IMG/VR virus record: IMGVR_UViG_3300030116_003833
Coordinates: 1 to 42,047 of that record
Origin: a virus
Direction: 5' to 3' (one strand)
DNA length: 42,047 bases
Made by a program: the position numbers and the translations under genes. Of this stretch, positions 32,601 to 39,956 are shown piece by piece; position 1 is the first letter of the stretch; every line of letters starts with the position of its first letter. Under the pieces are notes generated by a model that did not search any database, had not been told where the DNA came from, and saw only the letters and a list, made by a program, of their open reading frames with translations.

Positions 32601-35570
32601 CTCACCCCGTCTTGGGTTCAAGAAACACGATGGACAAAGTATGGTGGTTCAACAGGGTCAATTACTACATCAGCGACCAGACCAGATGAAACATACGGAG
32701 GGCAAAGCAATCCTAACCAAAAGTCCTCAAAGCCGAAGTGGACATTGAATGAGAATACCGACTTGAACGCACTATCAAACCCACATTCCGATAGCATTCA
32801 ACAGGCTGATGGTGCGGGTATTCGTGATCATTGGGCGGTGCGTGGTTCGGCTGATTTGCCAGCGTGGGGTGGCGTATTCATTCTCCGAAAGACATGGCTT
32901 GAGCGTGGTGAAAACAATGAATTGTTGCGTTCAAAGGAGGCGGGAACAAACGCTGCCAACAAAGTCCAAGTGGCTCAACCTGTGCGACAGTATGCTGACT
33001 ACATCGTGCGTATGGTGCGCCCATTGAAGGTGTTCGGCTACACTTCACAGAATGATAGTGATGGCAACGCCATGAATCAAGACGGTTGGTTGCTCGGCCC
33101 GTATAGCACCATTACACAGGCTGGCGACAAAGACCAACCGTTCACCCGTGATAAGCGGTATGGTATGTTTGAAACATCAACCGAAAGTCAAATTGGCGAC
33201 ATTCAAGGAATATCCTCTCCGTATGATTCAGCACCAACAATGGAGTGGCCTGATGCAAATGACCGTGATGTGGTTTGGCATCTAATCCCATCAGCGAATA
33301 TGCTTCAACACTTCAAAGCAGATGCCTCACGCAAGAATCGTGATGGCACAATTGACCCATTGATTGACCCTCGTTATTCACAAAGCACCCACCCCGGTGG
33401 TGGTGAAACGATTTCACAAACAGAAACGGTTTATGCCACCGATGAAACCGTAGTAGTAAATCCGTATATGCGAAGGGAAAAGGATGTTCATGCGGTAATC
33501 AAACAACCAGCAAACGCTATGTCAGCGTTAGGCCCAAGGGCTACTGTCAAAATAGATGCGAAGGGGGCATCCCCCTACACCTTGACTGTCAATGACGCAA
33601 CGGCATTCCCCAAAACAGGAACGCTGGTCGTGCTTGGGTTGAGCGGTCAAGTGTCATACACAGGTCGGACTGAAACATCATTTACAGGCATCACCGCAAC
33701 GGAGGGTTGCTTGGTCGATCTGACAGGATATGAATTGCGACCCGGTGCTAACTCCACGACTACTGCGTCAAAAATAGCAAACATTGTTCCCGTCAATGTT
33801 GGCTTAGTCGTCTTGCCTTCTTTGGTGGACAATGCCGTTTCAATGGGCTTGCTGCTGACTGATAAGTGGGATGCCACGAGTAGTGATGATTCAACAATTT
33901 ACAACACCAACATGACCTATCGTGGCATAGGACACTACAACCCAAGCGACTTCTTCATGCTCACACCTCAGTCGTTTGTGCTAACTGACGGACAAAGCAC
34001 AGGAGTCTTGCGCTACAAACGCAAGCCCGGTGTTGGTGGTTTGTCAAAGGTCTATATTGATGGGAACGAATTGTCCACCAACCGATATGCACCGTATTTG
34101 ATTGACGGTGATAACAAGGTATGGCGCATTTCCGATGCCAGCGTCAATACTGTGGATGGGGATAGTAGTAGCACTACCCTTTCATTCCGCAACCTTGCTG
34201 ATGAGTCGCTTAGTGCATCGGGCATTGACATTGAGTCTGTTATTCTCGGTCAATACATGGGAGTCGGTGTTCGCACAACAGACGCAGCCTTGATGCTATT
34301 GAAGGACATTGAGAAGTCTTTGCCGGGTGCTGACTTGGAAACATTCAGGATATTTCACGAGCAACAAACAACCGACACAGGAGTCTATGCTGCGTATTCC
34401 TCAGCAAAGCGTAGCCTCACCGCTTCTCGTCAATCATTCCTATTCGCTCACCCGTCTTTGCGTGATGGGAATTTGCACAGTAGGCACTTCGTCAGTCGCC
34501 AAGCAAAGGGAATCGGTATCATGGATGTGCTACGGGATTTATCACGCATAGACGGCTATCAATTGGCATTGGATGATGGTGGCAATTTGATTTATTCACC
34601 TGAAGTGTTCAAAGGTAGGGGAAGGCGTGTTGGCACGAGTAGTGGCCCACGATCCGTTAGCGTCAGTCAAATGCTTGAAATGGCAAACCAAGTCATTGTT
34701 GAAGGTGATGCGATTGCTATGAACGAAACCGTGCGTGGCTCAGTCAAAGACTTGGAGAAGATGAAGGAAATGGGTGGGGTTGGTGGCGATGAAGGAGTCC
34801 AACGCACATTGAGAACCACGGTTGCTGGTGTCAAAGAACGAAGCGTAGCCATCCGTTTAGCCAAGGGTATTCTCAATCGCACCGAGCAAGGTGCTTCTCT
34901 TATTCGTGTTGAAGGACTCATCAAATGCACGGACATTAAACCCGGTGAAATCCTTCATGTTGATTTCAGCGTTGAAGGCATCAAGGGAGAATTTGCCGTC
35001 TTTGAAGCGGAACACGACTACAATAGTGGTCTAACCAACATTGTCATAGGGCAGTATGAAAAGGGCATTGAAGGCTTGCTCGCTGACCTACAATCATCAA
35101 CCGCTGAAACCCAAGAGGATGACCCAACCAGATCGGCTGAGCAAATCAATTTGACATTGAATGCCCCTATCCGTGTAGTGTCGGCATCACGGGTCTTGAC
35201 TCGTTTTGTCAATGGCACGAGAACCCTCATCGGTGGGCGATGGAGAGGGCAACCCACCCCAAATCAATTGGGTGCTATCGGTGTTCGTGGTGGTGCAACA
35301 GGTATCACCAAGAATGGTGCTATCCTTGCTGGTGCTACAACCAGCCTCGTTGTTCAAGGAACAGATGCGACCCTGCGCTTCAACGCAAACGATGCAGTAT
35401 TGACCGATAGCCACGGTTTGATTGGATTCGTGCAAAGTGTGTCGGCAACCACCATCACTTTGAAGGCAAATAACCTCGTGGCTATCGCTGACGGAGATAG
35501 AATTCGTGTTTCATCAGCACGAACACCTCCTATCGGACATTCAAAATCAGTATTCTATGAGGTGAGATAA
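26697..35570 (+). CDS. 2957-aa tail protein with baseplate-hub-like C-terminal region
   Basis: The start is ATG 26697, one base after the upstream stop. It is the largest gene here. Residues 1-800 are strand-rich and hold four copies of the small GD-IY/VG-V beta-module (about 190-240, 505-555, 575-640, 645-700). The middle third is rich in His, Trp and Asn and unrecognised. Residues about 2528-2795 resemble the hub fold of gp27/gpD/Tal-type proteins: GIMDVLRDLSRIDGYQLALD, GGNLIYSPEVF, MLEMANQVIVEGDAIAMNET, GEILHVDFSVEGIKGEFAVF, NIVIGQYEKG. Another module closes the protein near 2895-2940. A hub at the C-terminus of such a long protein is unusual. It presumably builds the tail tip that contacts the host envelope. 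No peptidase or lysozyme motif was recognised. Confidence 0.6.
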   Translation: MAKIRSFKREAYPADTRTMGTDDARPPSGYFSLHFTYPDTEYTDATATTWAAGGNNLGMHFLVRTKLANDSVGTYANGDNFFVIDLKRASEAATAASSSLTYDLGSKEAAMMIASAINSSRDYQTGSHSRGRYLRAKYQKMSGKETYQGTNNRPLGFLTGGEGGSLKWQSENDYAKGSTNVIDVKEAAGGSVILTTIHEGDKIYTAGANSRYVGTVANVISTRIYFQDAIATDLFTSDPIRLGKVEMMFGELYLGTDTNKIPALGLPSDIPQKGKMTTTISSTTYTLYYDSWTVGRDDNFVNTDQGGVIMFNVYDYDTAFDFDGIAGTEPIWTIDNDTKQQHTVVVSWESDTPTGGGYWGTANGGPIVQGLGAPLPVWYLAAKPMDGGNMGLPDIGHESRGAQPSALSGHGYSRFSIEGLNSCALPDLPPPDMPFDGPSIMGEVAADPFQWTGLTPPRSTVQKDTLLLEENEFGTLMDSIKPRPTNCYISTNADIAPGATELKIIAPNTVFKDHFDVGDTIYTEEGEVVGVINNISDIHSSGLRAIGPKHRSSGVQIVRGLVDAGITANGNVGVGSSTTINTNGDPRTAYNIGDIVYGGGLKSFPVGKIQALTASSITLEANNAMVIINNYPFYHVPRGTSTYQYLVFNDDVSSTFVIGDVLYDTDKNQIGTVAELTVDGEPTTIGIVGASISPLKSDLVPLKQVVNYEIISKIVATGNSYTTATNVATTSATGLGMTVNYTAYDGGVVSVQVHTAGSGYSVGDVITITGGGGNATFTYTGKPAGVSYTSSDFDAGEELQVYNDDPITVGATASAFDPEAFGDNGSIYAYTNENNPRTILESASGILATALNATLGDTRVPYTTSSIILQSHDGEIANDLPLYRAVSKITLSSATTVNLFNGQGLFKSKDNAPWSVMLENGYKMLSDFSTHTNSVDGEYAEMSNLYQSSVARTKAVAKFGLKSENTLNATSTNPFVGEKGFVSRPYRTTRDVNTQRVRGLFVSNEEMVWESLSVVDDKGQELILEGGSPFGTVIKDFTYKQTRVNPNTGTETPLPSTVGSGIEPNLEINLPSQDEIPGNIIVRSGHDRVQAWSNLTWGMGGLSAPTTGLAGEDEQSSKSVRATAFDTHDRMLHFHPVRIIHDKLEGQFGLNTNAVAGGVPSGTTRLFAAHRLSDHTERGSVLKDTDNGVDGSYLHPHHRIRFGRQGHHFVAPLTMRGTPMALRRQLHRSHGSAYSLLFEAETENKHWGFQSTYNGGSAPNPSATTYYLDTLEVKSYAYNTGSFAADGFPMDEIKNAGLPNWRRYNGATPHEKIDVLFAPGQLHTKVEGATEQAQWVSDYHPMDVSNWGGPYGNNITNGPIALTVDSRTVNNRHNAGEEFTLNGFMLSQYTLMGGRPEPAWNQKVAESLNGDTHHYTMTGHPAGWRTARVGTELATVPPLIAHDPEMVNASAVPVAIVESPSSASDFEATDSHADMALVGSSDTNSQSIPDAFLCTWLAEYSHPALLGTNREHYMTFRYREAGMPNAVDQPSVRGLYLRNAPAIDSGSVDKGMPFERIYAFQWLQQYGYNGLNAGGHGTNWGQRAANAVLMGHSGLREPHGTLRLPHQFTLRGVSVRQSRGEGIGDGLNPRKIFSRWVLDQDTTNSYKWNQMFVVNNPMVALDWSRRLPLRAFGFKTGSDALNMLAGDPSETSSSMNAILRSARYDGGKHDSMNDMEKGVDWAWESSATYTGVERNTPIGIVVSQQTNEGFNGQGFNRLSNDPWTQKEKRVGMGRVLQNDNLGMVSPRAMPSGVMDAHRTEFATITGSSAKFLQAKSVNTGSDPIIGLNHHSGDRVKAADSVEANYQSSEFTATVGNEFYHHKGNNLHLNAHPVDVKINGETDNQHFPAVGWGKNLNMKDKGQAERGTLPIPLHEIADHRQVQSDLSPRLGMSVETHSEFTTGKNTDYIITSTKAVSLHSDLAVGQVFPLTPSWVQETRWTKYGGSTGSITTSATRPDETYGGQSNPNQKSSKPKWTLNENTDLNALSNPHSDSIQQADGAGIRDHWAVRGSADLPAWGGVFILRKTWLERGENNELLRSKEAGTNAANKVQVAQPVRQYADYIVRMVRPLKVFGYTSQNDSDGNAMNQDGWLLGPYSTITQAGDKDQPFTRDKRYGMFETSTESQIGDIQGISSPYDSAPTMEWPDANDRDVVWHLIPSANMLQHFKADASRKNRDGTIDPLIDPRYSQSTHPGGGETISQTETVYATDETVVVNPYMRREKDVHAVIKQPANAMSALGPRATVKIDAKGASPYTLTVNDATAFPKTGTLVVLGLSGQVSYTGRTETSFTGITATEGCLVDLTGYELRPGANSTTTASKIANIVPVNVGLVVLPSLVDNAVSMGLLLTDKWDATSSDDSTIYNTNMTYRGIGHYNPSDFFMLTPQSFVLTDGQSTGVLRYKRKPGVGGLSKVYIDGNELSTNRYAPYLIDGDNKVWRISDASVNTVDGDSSSTTLSFRNLADESLSASGIDIESVILGQYMGVGVRTTDAALMLLKDIEKSLPGADLETFRIFHEQQTTDTGVYAAYSSAKRSLTASRQSFLFAHPSLRDGNLHSRHFVSRQAKGIGIMDVLRDLSRIDGYQLALDDGGNLIYSPEVFKGRGRRVGTSSGPRSVSVSQMLEMANQVIVEGDAIAMNETVRGSVKDLEKMKEMGGVGGDEGVQRTLRTTVAGVKERSVAIRLAKGILNRTEQGASLIRVEGLIKCTDIKPGEILHVDFSVEGIKGEFAVFEAEHDYNSGLTNIVIGQYEKGIEGLLADLQSSTAETQEDDPTRSAEQINLTLNAPIRVVSASRVLTRFVNGTRTLIGGRWRGQPTPNQLGAIGVRGGATGITKNGAILAGATTSLVVQGTDATLRFNANDAVLTDSHGLIGFVQSVSATTITLKANNLVAIADGDRIRVSSARTPPIGHSKSVFYEVR

Positions 35571-35911
35571 TGCCTGTGTTAGACGGAATAAAAGCGGAGT
35601 TAGCAAAACACCTTGAGTCTGTTGTCAAAAAAATGAGTCTGGGAACAACAGGTGGTCGTGCCACCAGCAAAGACGGTGGGGCGGGTAATGTCGCATTCAC
35701 CGTAACTCCAACGGTGCAACGCATTGACGATAGGGCAATTTCAATCACGGGTGTTTTTGACACCCAATTGGTGAGCGCAAGTGATGTGAAGGAGGTTGTA
35801 GTGCATGGTGCTACTCCCCTTGATCACCCTGCGTTCCGTGCATCGTTTGTGCCAATTAGCAAGAACGAAACCACAGAAGTCCGTGTTGATGTTGTCATGG
35901 AAGTGAAATGA
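35570..35911 (+). CDS. 113-aa baseplate-associated protein, unrecognised
   Basis: The ATG at 35570 overlaps the stop of the giant hub gene and is preceded by GAGGTGAG. The N-terminal 22 residues form a helix (IKAELAKHLESVVKKMSL), then a Gly/Ser-rich segment and a strand-rich C-terminal half (AISITGVFDTQLVSASDVKE, ETTEVRVDVVMEVK). No motif is recognised. It overlaps the methyltransferase gene by four bases. A small tail-tip or fibre-attachment protein is plausible by position. Confidence 0.55.
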   Translation: MPVLDGIKAELAKHLESVVKKMSLGTTGGRATSKDGGAGNVAFTVTPTVQRIDDRAISITGVFDTQLVSASDVKEVVVHGATPLDHPAFRASFVPISKNETTEVRVDVVMEVK

Positions 35912-37023
35912 TGCGTGATGATATTGTCCTCGTTGATCTGTATTCAGGTGGCGGGGGCGTATCGCAAGGATTCAAAATGCAAGGAATCCCTACTGCATTG
36001 GCGGTGGACTATTGGAAACCAGCGTTGGATGTCCACACCGCAAATCACCCCGGTGCAAAGCACATACAGGCAGCGATAGGTAGTGATGATTTTGACAATG
36101 AAAGGTTGATGCAAGAAATCATGGATGCCGTTGGAGGGCGTTCATATCACATCAACGCATCCACCCCTTGCCCTGACTTCTCAAGAGCCTCACCGTTGAA
36201 CATTGGTGATGGTGGACATGAAAGGGCTATGCGTGGTATGTCGCACATCAACAATTATGGCAACCTGTTAGATATGTTGGAGGCAAGCGAAAACCCTCCT
36301 AACTCATGGTCTTTGGAGAATAGCCCACGAGTCATTCCCTACTTGACAGAAAATGCGGTGTGGAATCCTCACCGTAGGAGGTGGATGGACTCGCTTCAAT
36401 CAATGCGGATGCCGAAGGTAACTGCTGCACAATTTGGTGCGCCCACACACCGTGGGCGAGCCGTAATTGGTGAAGGTTTCGATCTATCATCCGCTAACCT
36501 TCAACGACCCAAGACTTCACCCATGGATTTTTTGCCACAATTGGGTGAAGAGGAAAGGGAAAACCGTAGTCAAAAAGAAGAGGTTCTTGCTCAATTGGTT
36601 CAGCGTGGTGTTATAGACCCATCCGTCATGCGCTACTTAATGACGGGCGCATTTATCAATGATACAGGGGCGGTGAATGTAGGTATGGGTGGTGCGCCTT
36701 GGACTGATGAAAAGAAGGGCTACACATGGAAACACACCCGCCCTGCAAATCAAACCATCCCCGGTTTAATGTCCTCCAACCCTGCAACCCATGCTTACAA
36801 CAGAATCCTTACACCCTCCGAAATGGGAATCCTTCAAGGTTTCCCTGCTGACTATGATTGGTCGCCCGCTGAGGGTGAAAAATACATTTCAGGTAAAAGC
36901 ACAACCGATGCTTCAACAGGAATTATCGGGAATGTGTTTTCACCATTCGTAACGAATGCCATGGCGGGGAGTATTTTGGAACACTTGAACAGTCCAAAGC
37001 ATATACAGACGAGGCTATTTTGA
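35911..37023 (+). CDS. DNA (cytosine-5-)-methyltransferase
   Basis: This encodes 370 aa from ATG 35911 (ATG 35908, which overlaps the upstream stop, is equally possible). It carries the ordered motifs of the C5-cytosine methyltransferase family: motif I DLYSGGGGVSQGF at 9-21 (SAM binding), motif IV with Pro86-Cys87 in STPCPDFSRA (catalytic Cys), motif VI Glu136-Asn137 in SLENSPRV, motif VIII QFGAPTHRGRAVI at about 174-186, a target-recognition region, motif IX-like RPANQTIPGL, and motif X GNVFSPFVTNAMAGSI. All key residues are present, so it should be active. It lies inside the tail operon with a 4-base overlap upstream, and probably protects viral DNA from host restriction. The target site cannot be read from the sequence. 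Confidence 0.85.
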   Translation: MRDDIVLVDLYSGGGGVSQGFKMQGIPTALAVDYWKPALDVHTANHPGAKHIQAAIGSDDFDNERLMQEIMDAVGGRSYHINASTPCPDFSRASPLNIGDGGHERAMRGMSHINNYGNLLDMLEASENPPNSWSLENSPRVIPYLTENAVWNPHRRRWMDSLQSMRMPKVTAAQFGAPTHRGRAVIGEGFDLSSANLQRPKTSPMDFLPQLGEEERENRSQKEEVLAQLVQRGVIDPSVMRYLMTGAFINDTGAVNVGMGGAPWTDEKKGYTWKHTRPANQTIPGLMSSNPATHAYNRILTPSEMGILQGFPADYDWSPAEGEKYISGKSTTDASTGIIGNVFSPFVTNAMAGSILEHLNSPKHIQTRLF

Positions 37024-37032
37024 GGTGATTGA

Positions 37033-38181
37033 ATGGGAACAACAGGCATCAATGAAGGACACGAAAAAACAGGAACGGGTGCAACATGGCAAGCCGATGG
37101 TTTGCGTGATACCGATGTTCTCTCCACGGCTACGCTAACGAACCTCGTTGAGCGTGGATTGGGGAACGGGGTCATACCTCTTACTCTCAACACATACTCA
37201 GCGGATTCTGGTGCTGGTTCTCGCAACGACCCAATCAGCGGTAATTGTTGTGTGCGACCAAACACAGGGGGTGCAACCAATTCAATTTTCGTTGATCAAG
37301 GAACGGTTTGTCTTGATGGTCTTTACTATTCGGTTGGCTCAGCCTCAGCGTTTGACATTGATACGGCATCCTACTACAACGCACGATTCAACGCAGGGGG
37401 TATGGTTCTCCCAACCGCTGCAAATGAGGAATGTTGGGTATTGGTAATTGTTGATCCCGAATTGACAGGCACGAACAAAATCGGTTTGGTCTGTGGCACA
37501 GTCGTTGATACCAGCACGGGTGTTTATCCGCAAATGCCTTCCTCCCACCTCGTCAAACAGTCTGTTGTGTTGGGTGCGGTGCGTGTGAGTTATGCTTCTC
37601 CTTTGGTCGTGGCTGCGGTGGAGGATAAGCGTGTGTTCATTCGTGGTGGCCCTATTCCTTTAACGGGAATCATGGATGGTGCTGATGCACCAAGCGACCC
37701 ACAGAACGACTACGGAACATCACCAGCACTTCTTTCTGGGGCTTTGCCAATAGCGGGGTTGGGTCTGTTGTTTGCGAGGAAACCCAACGACCACAACCCT
37801 GTCATCACCGCACCCGATGGTGCTGATCAAACGCACCTATTCTATGGTAGCGACATTTCCTTAGGCCCGGTTGATGGAGGAACCTATCAAATCACACCCG
37901 TTCATCGTCAAGCAAAAGAAGTCCTTTCCTACACAGGTGCGGGGGCGATTTCACTTGCCTTGCAGCCCTTGATTTGTGGTGTAGATCCCAGCAAGCATTT
38001 GATTACGGCAACATGGTTTGGGTCTGGTGGCACACAAATGTGTCCTCTCCAAGAAGGAGTCCACTACACCGTAGCCGGGCCAACGATTACCATGGCGGAT
38101 TTATCAGTTACCGTGATTGCGCCACTTGGCCCATTGGGTGTCGGTGAAATAGAATTCTTCTATACCCATTCGGGCTTTTGA
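37033..38181 (+). CDS. Probable baseplate/tail protein, unrecognised
   Basis: This encodes 382 aa from an ATG preceded by TGAGGTGAT, which also holds the methyltransferase stop. Residues about 75-210 (SIFVDQGTVCLDGLYYSVGS, EECWVLVIVDPELTGTNKIG, LVKQSVVLGAVRVSYASPLV) form a strand-rich domain like the baseplate wedge/fibre-base proteins that carry a modest globular domain followed by beta repeats. The C-terminal third (YQITPVHRQAKEVLSYTGAG, VGEIEFFYTHSGF) is also strand-rich. No enzymatic motif is seen. It shows that the tail gene block continues beyond the methyltransferase. The family is not identified. Confidence 0.6.
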   Translation: MGTTGINEGHEKTGTGATWQADGLRDTDVLSTATLTNLVERGLGNGVIPLTLNTYSADSGAGSRNDPISGNCCVRPNTGGATNSIFVDQGTVCLDGLYYSVGSASAFDIDTASYYNARFNAGGMVLPTAANEECWVLVIVDPELTGTNKIGLVCGTVVDTSTGVYPQMPSSHLVKQSVVLGAVRVSYASPLVVAAVEDKRVFIRGGPIPLTGIMDGADAPSDPQNDYGTSPALLSGALPIAGLGLLFARKPNDHNPVITAPDGADQTHLFYGSDISLGPVDGGTYQITPVHRQAKEVLSYTGAGAISLALQPLICGVDPSKHLITATWFGSGGTQMCPLQEGVHYTVAGPTITMADLSVTVIAPLGPLGVGEIEFFYTHSGF

Positions 38182-38192
38182 TGGTGAAACAC

Positions 38193-38393
38193 ATGGCTCT
38201 CGGAAAATACCGTGCCAAATTAGAACAATCATGTTCCTCTTGCGGAGATGCCGTTCTCGCAATACGCATAAATGGACACTATGCTGGTAGTCGGGAAAGG
38301 ATATTTTTATGGGAATGTCCGTTGTGCGGTAATATATGGCGCAAAGCGAAGCCGAGGCTAAAGCCCTTGCCTTCGCTCAAGGATGGGGAATAG
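38193..38393 (+). CDS. 66-aa zinc-ribbon protein
   Basis: ATG 38193 is chosen because GGTGA at 38184-38188 fits it. ATG 38181, overlapping the upstream stop, would add four residues. The protein has Cys14, Cys17, Cys42 and Cys45 in CSSCGDAVL and CPLCGNIWR, a standard zinc ribbon, with a basic C-terminus (RKAKPRLKPLPSLKDGE). The next gene begins inside it in another frame. It may bind nucleic acid, though no specific role can be shown. Confidence 0.6.
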   Translation: MALGKYRAKLEQSCSSCGDAVLAIRINGHYAGSRERIFLWECPLCGNIWRKAKPRLKPLPSLKDGE

Positions 38394-38611
38394 TCAAGGG
38401 GAAATTCCGAGGCTACACACGAAACCCAATGGCAGGTCGTGCTGAACGACAGGCTAAACGCAGGGCTTATGGCGTATCACGAAAGAACAAGGAGAAACGC
38501 ACACGGGCAAGATATTCACGCAGTAAAAAACGAGGCTCAGGAAGTGGCGCAAGACCGAGAATGCGTAGGGACTTGGGTGCTGGTGGAGGGCGTGTAGCGA
38601 GGGATCGATGA
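38336..38611 (+). CDS. 91-aa highly basic protein, candidate DNA-binding
   Basis: The frame from ATG 38336 overlaps the zinc-ribbon gene by 58 bases in a different frame, and its stop overlaps the next ATG. About a third of the residues are Arg or Lys, concentrated after residue 35 (AERQAKRRAYGVSRKNKEKR, ARYSRSKKRGSGSGARPRMR), with a glycine-rich end. The N-terminus (SEAEAKALAFAQGWGIVKGK) looks like an ordered helix-strand. Such composition suggests DNA or RNA binding, for instance DNA condensation in the head. The ribosome site is weak. A later start at ATG 38429 would remove most of the overlap, but would also remove the ordered part. Confidence 0.5.
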   Translation: MAQSEAEAKALAFAQGWGIVKGKFRGYTRNPMAGRAERQAKRRAYGVSRKNKEKRTRARYSRSKKRGSGSGARPRMRRDLGAGGGRVARDR

Positions 38612-38775
38612 TGGGAATAATGGAAACAATGTTGTTGGCTTTTATTGCGTTTGTTTTTGGATTTGTCTTGGTTTGGACTTGGACTGAGGATTTGGGAACA
38701 GATGTTGTAATCTTCACAAGTGATGATGAATTACAGGAAATGTGCTGGACAGGATTGCGTCATAAGAAGGATTAG
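38608..38775 (+). CDS. 55-aa single-span membrane protein
   Basis: The short frame begins at ATG 38608, overlapping the previous stop (or ATG 38611), and ends with TAG at 38773-38775. Residues about 4-24 (METMLLAFIAFVFGFVLVW) form one transmembrane helix. The remainder is polar and acidic with a basic last turn. It is the last gene of the + strand operon, and its final four bases overlap the end of the convergent methyltransferase gene. Small membrane proteins in this position could be holin- or spanin-like lysis factors, but nothing in the sequence proves that. Confidence 0.5.
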   Translation: MMGIMETMLLAFIAFVFGFVLVWTWTEDLGTDVVIFTSDDELQEMCWTGLRHKKD

Positions 38776-39911
38776 AACAATTTCTTCTGTGCGCCTCGTG
38801 GTAAAGGATAGGGGTCGGTCATTCCTCTCCTTGCTCTTTCAACGGCAATAATTGTGTCAAGTCCGAGTCCGTATGGAATCAAAGACTTGGCATGATAGGC
38901 GGGGATGCGTGTTCCTGATTGTGTTCTAAAGGATGAAACACCTTGCGTTCCTGTCTGTGCGCCTCGTGGTGCGTATGCGTGATACACCCCTGCATCACCG
39001 GGGGTTTTTGGCAGGGTGGGTAATTCTGTAAATCGCTTGCCGAATTTTTCACGGAATTCTTCTAAGGTCATATTCAATTCTGGTGCGTCGGGGTGTAATC
39101 CGATTGCCGTATGCTCTCTCGGAACCCAAATGTTTCCCGAATTTGTCCACAAATCAGTAGGCTTTCGTGAGGGAATCGCAGGGTGTCCGGGGATTGGGTG
39201 TGGGTCATAGCCCAAGCGTTCAGCAGCGGGGCCTGAGTATGAAGAATGGGTAACGCTTGACATTGGAACCTGTTTTCCTGTGCGCTTTACACCCCATGGC
39301 TGAGCGATTGGTCGCACCCCTACTTCGGGTTGAAACCTCATCATTCCTGTGGGGTTCTCCATCCACCAATACATTGGATCATCGGCATCACGACCCTCAT
39401 TGTTCATCCTAAAATCCTGAAGGTCATCAATCAATTTCAATGTGTGATTCATCAAAGCACGACCCTCGTGTGCTGCATCATTGGTCGGTGTTGGGCCAAC
39501 GCTTAGGTCATTGAAAAATTCAGCATCGCCTCTATTTCTCGCACGGTTAAAGGCATCCTTTTTTGCTTGTTGCCCTTTCCAATCCGACCAACCTTGCATC
39601 CTTGCCCCAATTGAAGAACCTTCACACGGTGGCGAAGCATAGAAAACATCGGGTGTTTTACCACCAAACATAGAAATAATGTCCTCGGCTGAAAAATTGC
39701 GAATGTCGCCCGCTAACTCAGGCATATAGCCCAAATCAACATTCCATTGTTTGTCAGGGTGGCCGGAATACATGATTTCGTTTCGGAGAACATTGTGTCC
39801 TCGATCTCGTGCAGCCTGACCCCATCCCGCATGGACTTCTGGGTTTCCCCCTGCGCCCGCAAAGGTTTCAAGAACATTGAGAATACGCTGGTCGTCTGAC
39901 ATTTTCATCAT
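38772..39911 (-). CDS. Cytosine-C5 DNA methyltransferase, second and divergent type
   Basis: This encodes 379 aa. The frame is open to ATG 39941, but the strong GAGGGGGTGG ribosome site points to ATG 39911 (or 39908). Motif I is NVLETFAGAGG at 12-22, motif IV is DVFYASPPCEGSS with Pro95-Cys96 (catalytic), and motif VI is YWWMENPTGMM with Glu185-Asn186. Near residues 240-290 lies KPTDLWTNSGNIW, which I recall from phage-encoded DNA methylases. Motif VIII (QxRxR) is not evident, so it is a divergent member. It differs in sequence and strand from the methyltransferase at 35911, suggesting another target site or timing. Being in the operon with an ATPase, it is probably an early or middle gene that modifies replicating DNA. 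Confidence 0.75.
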   Translation of the reverse strand: MMKMSDDQRILNVLETFAGAGGNPEVHAGWGQAARDRGHNVLRNEIMYSGHPDKQWNVDLGYMPELAGDIRNFSAEDIISMFGGKTPDVFYASPPCEGSSIGARMQGWSDWKGQQAKKDAFNRARNRGDAEFFNDLSVGPTPTNDAAHEGRALMNHTLKLIDDLQDFRMNNEGRDADDPMYWWMENPTGMMRFQPEVGVRPIAQPWGVKRTGKQVPMSSVTHSSYSGPAAERLGYDPHPIPGHPAIPSRKPTDLWTNSGNIWVPREHTAIGLHPDAPELNMTLEEFREKFGKRFTELPTLPKTPGDAGVYHAYAPRGAQTGTQGVSSFRTQSGTRIPAYHAKSLIPYGLGLDTIIAVERARRGMTDPYPLPRGAQKKLF

Positions 39912-39956
39912 CAACCACCCCCTCTCAAATGCTACGCTCATGGTTGCCCGTAGGGG

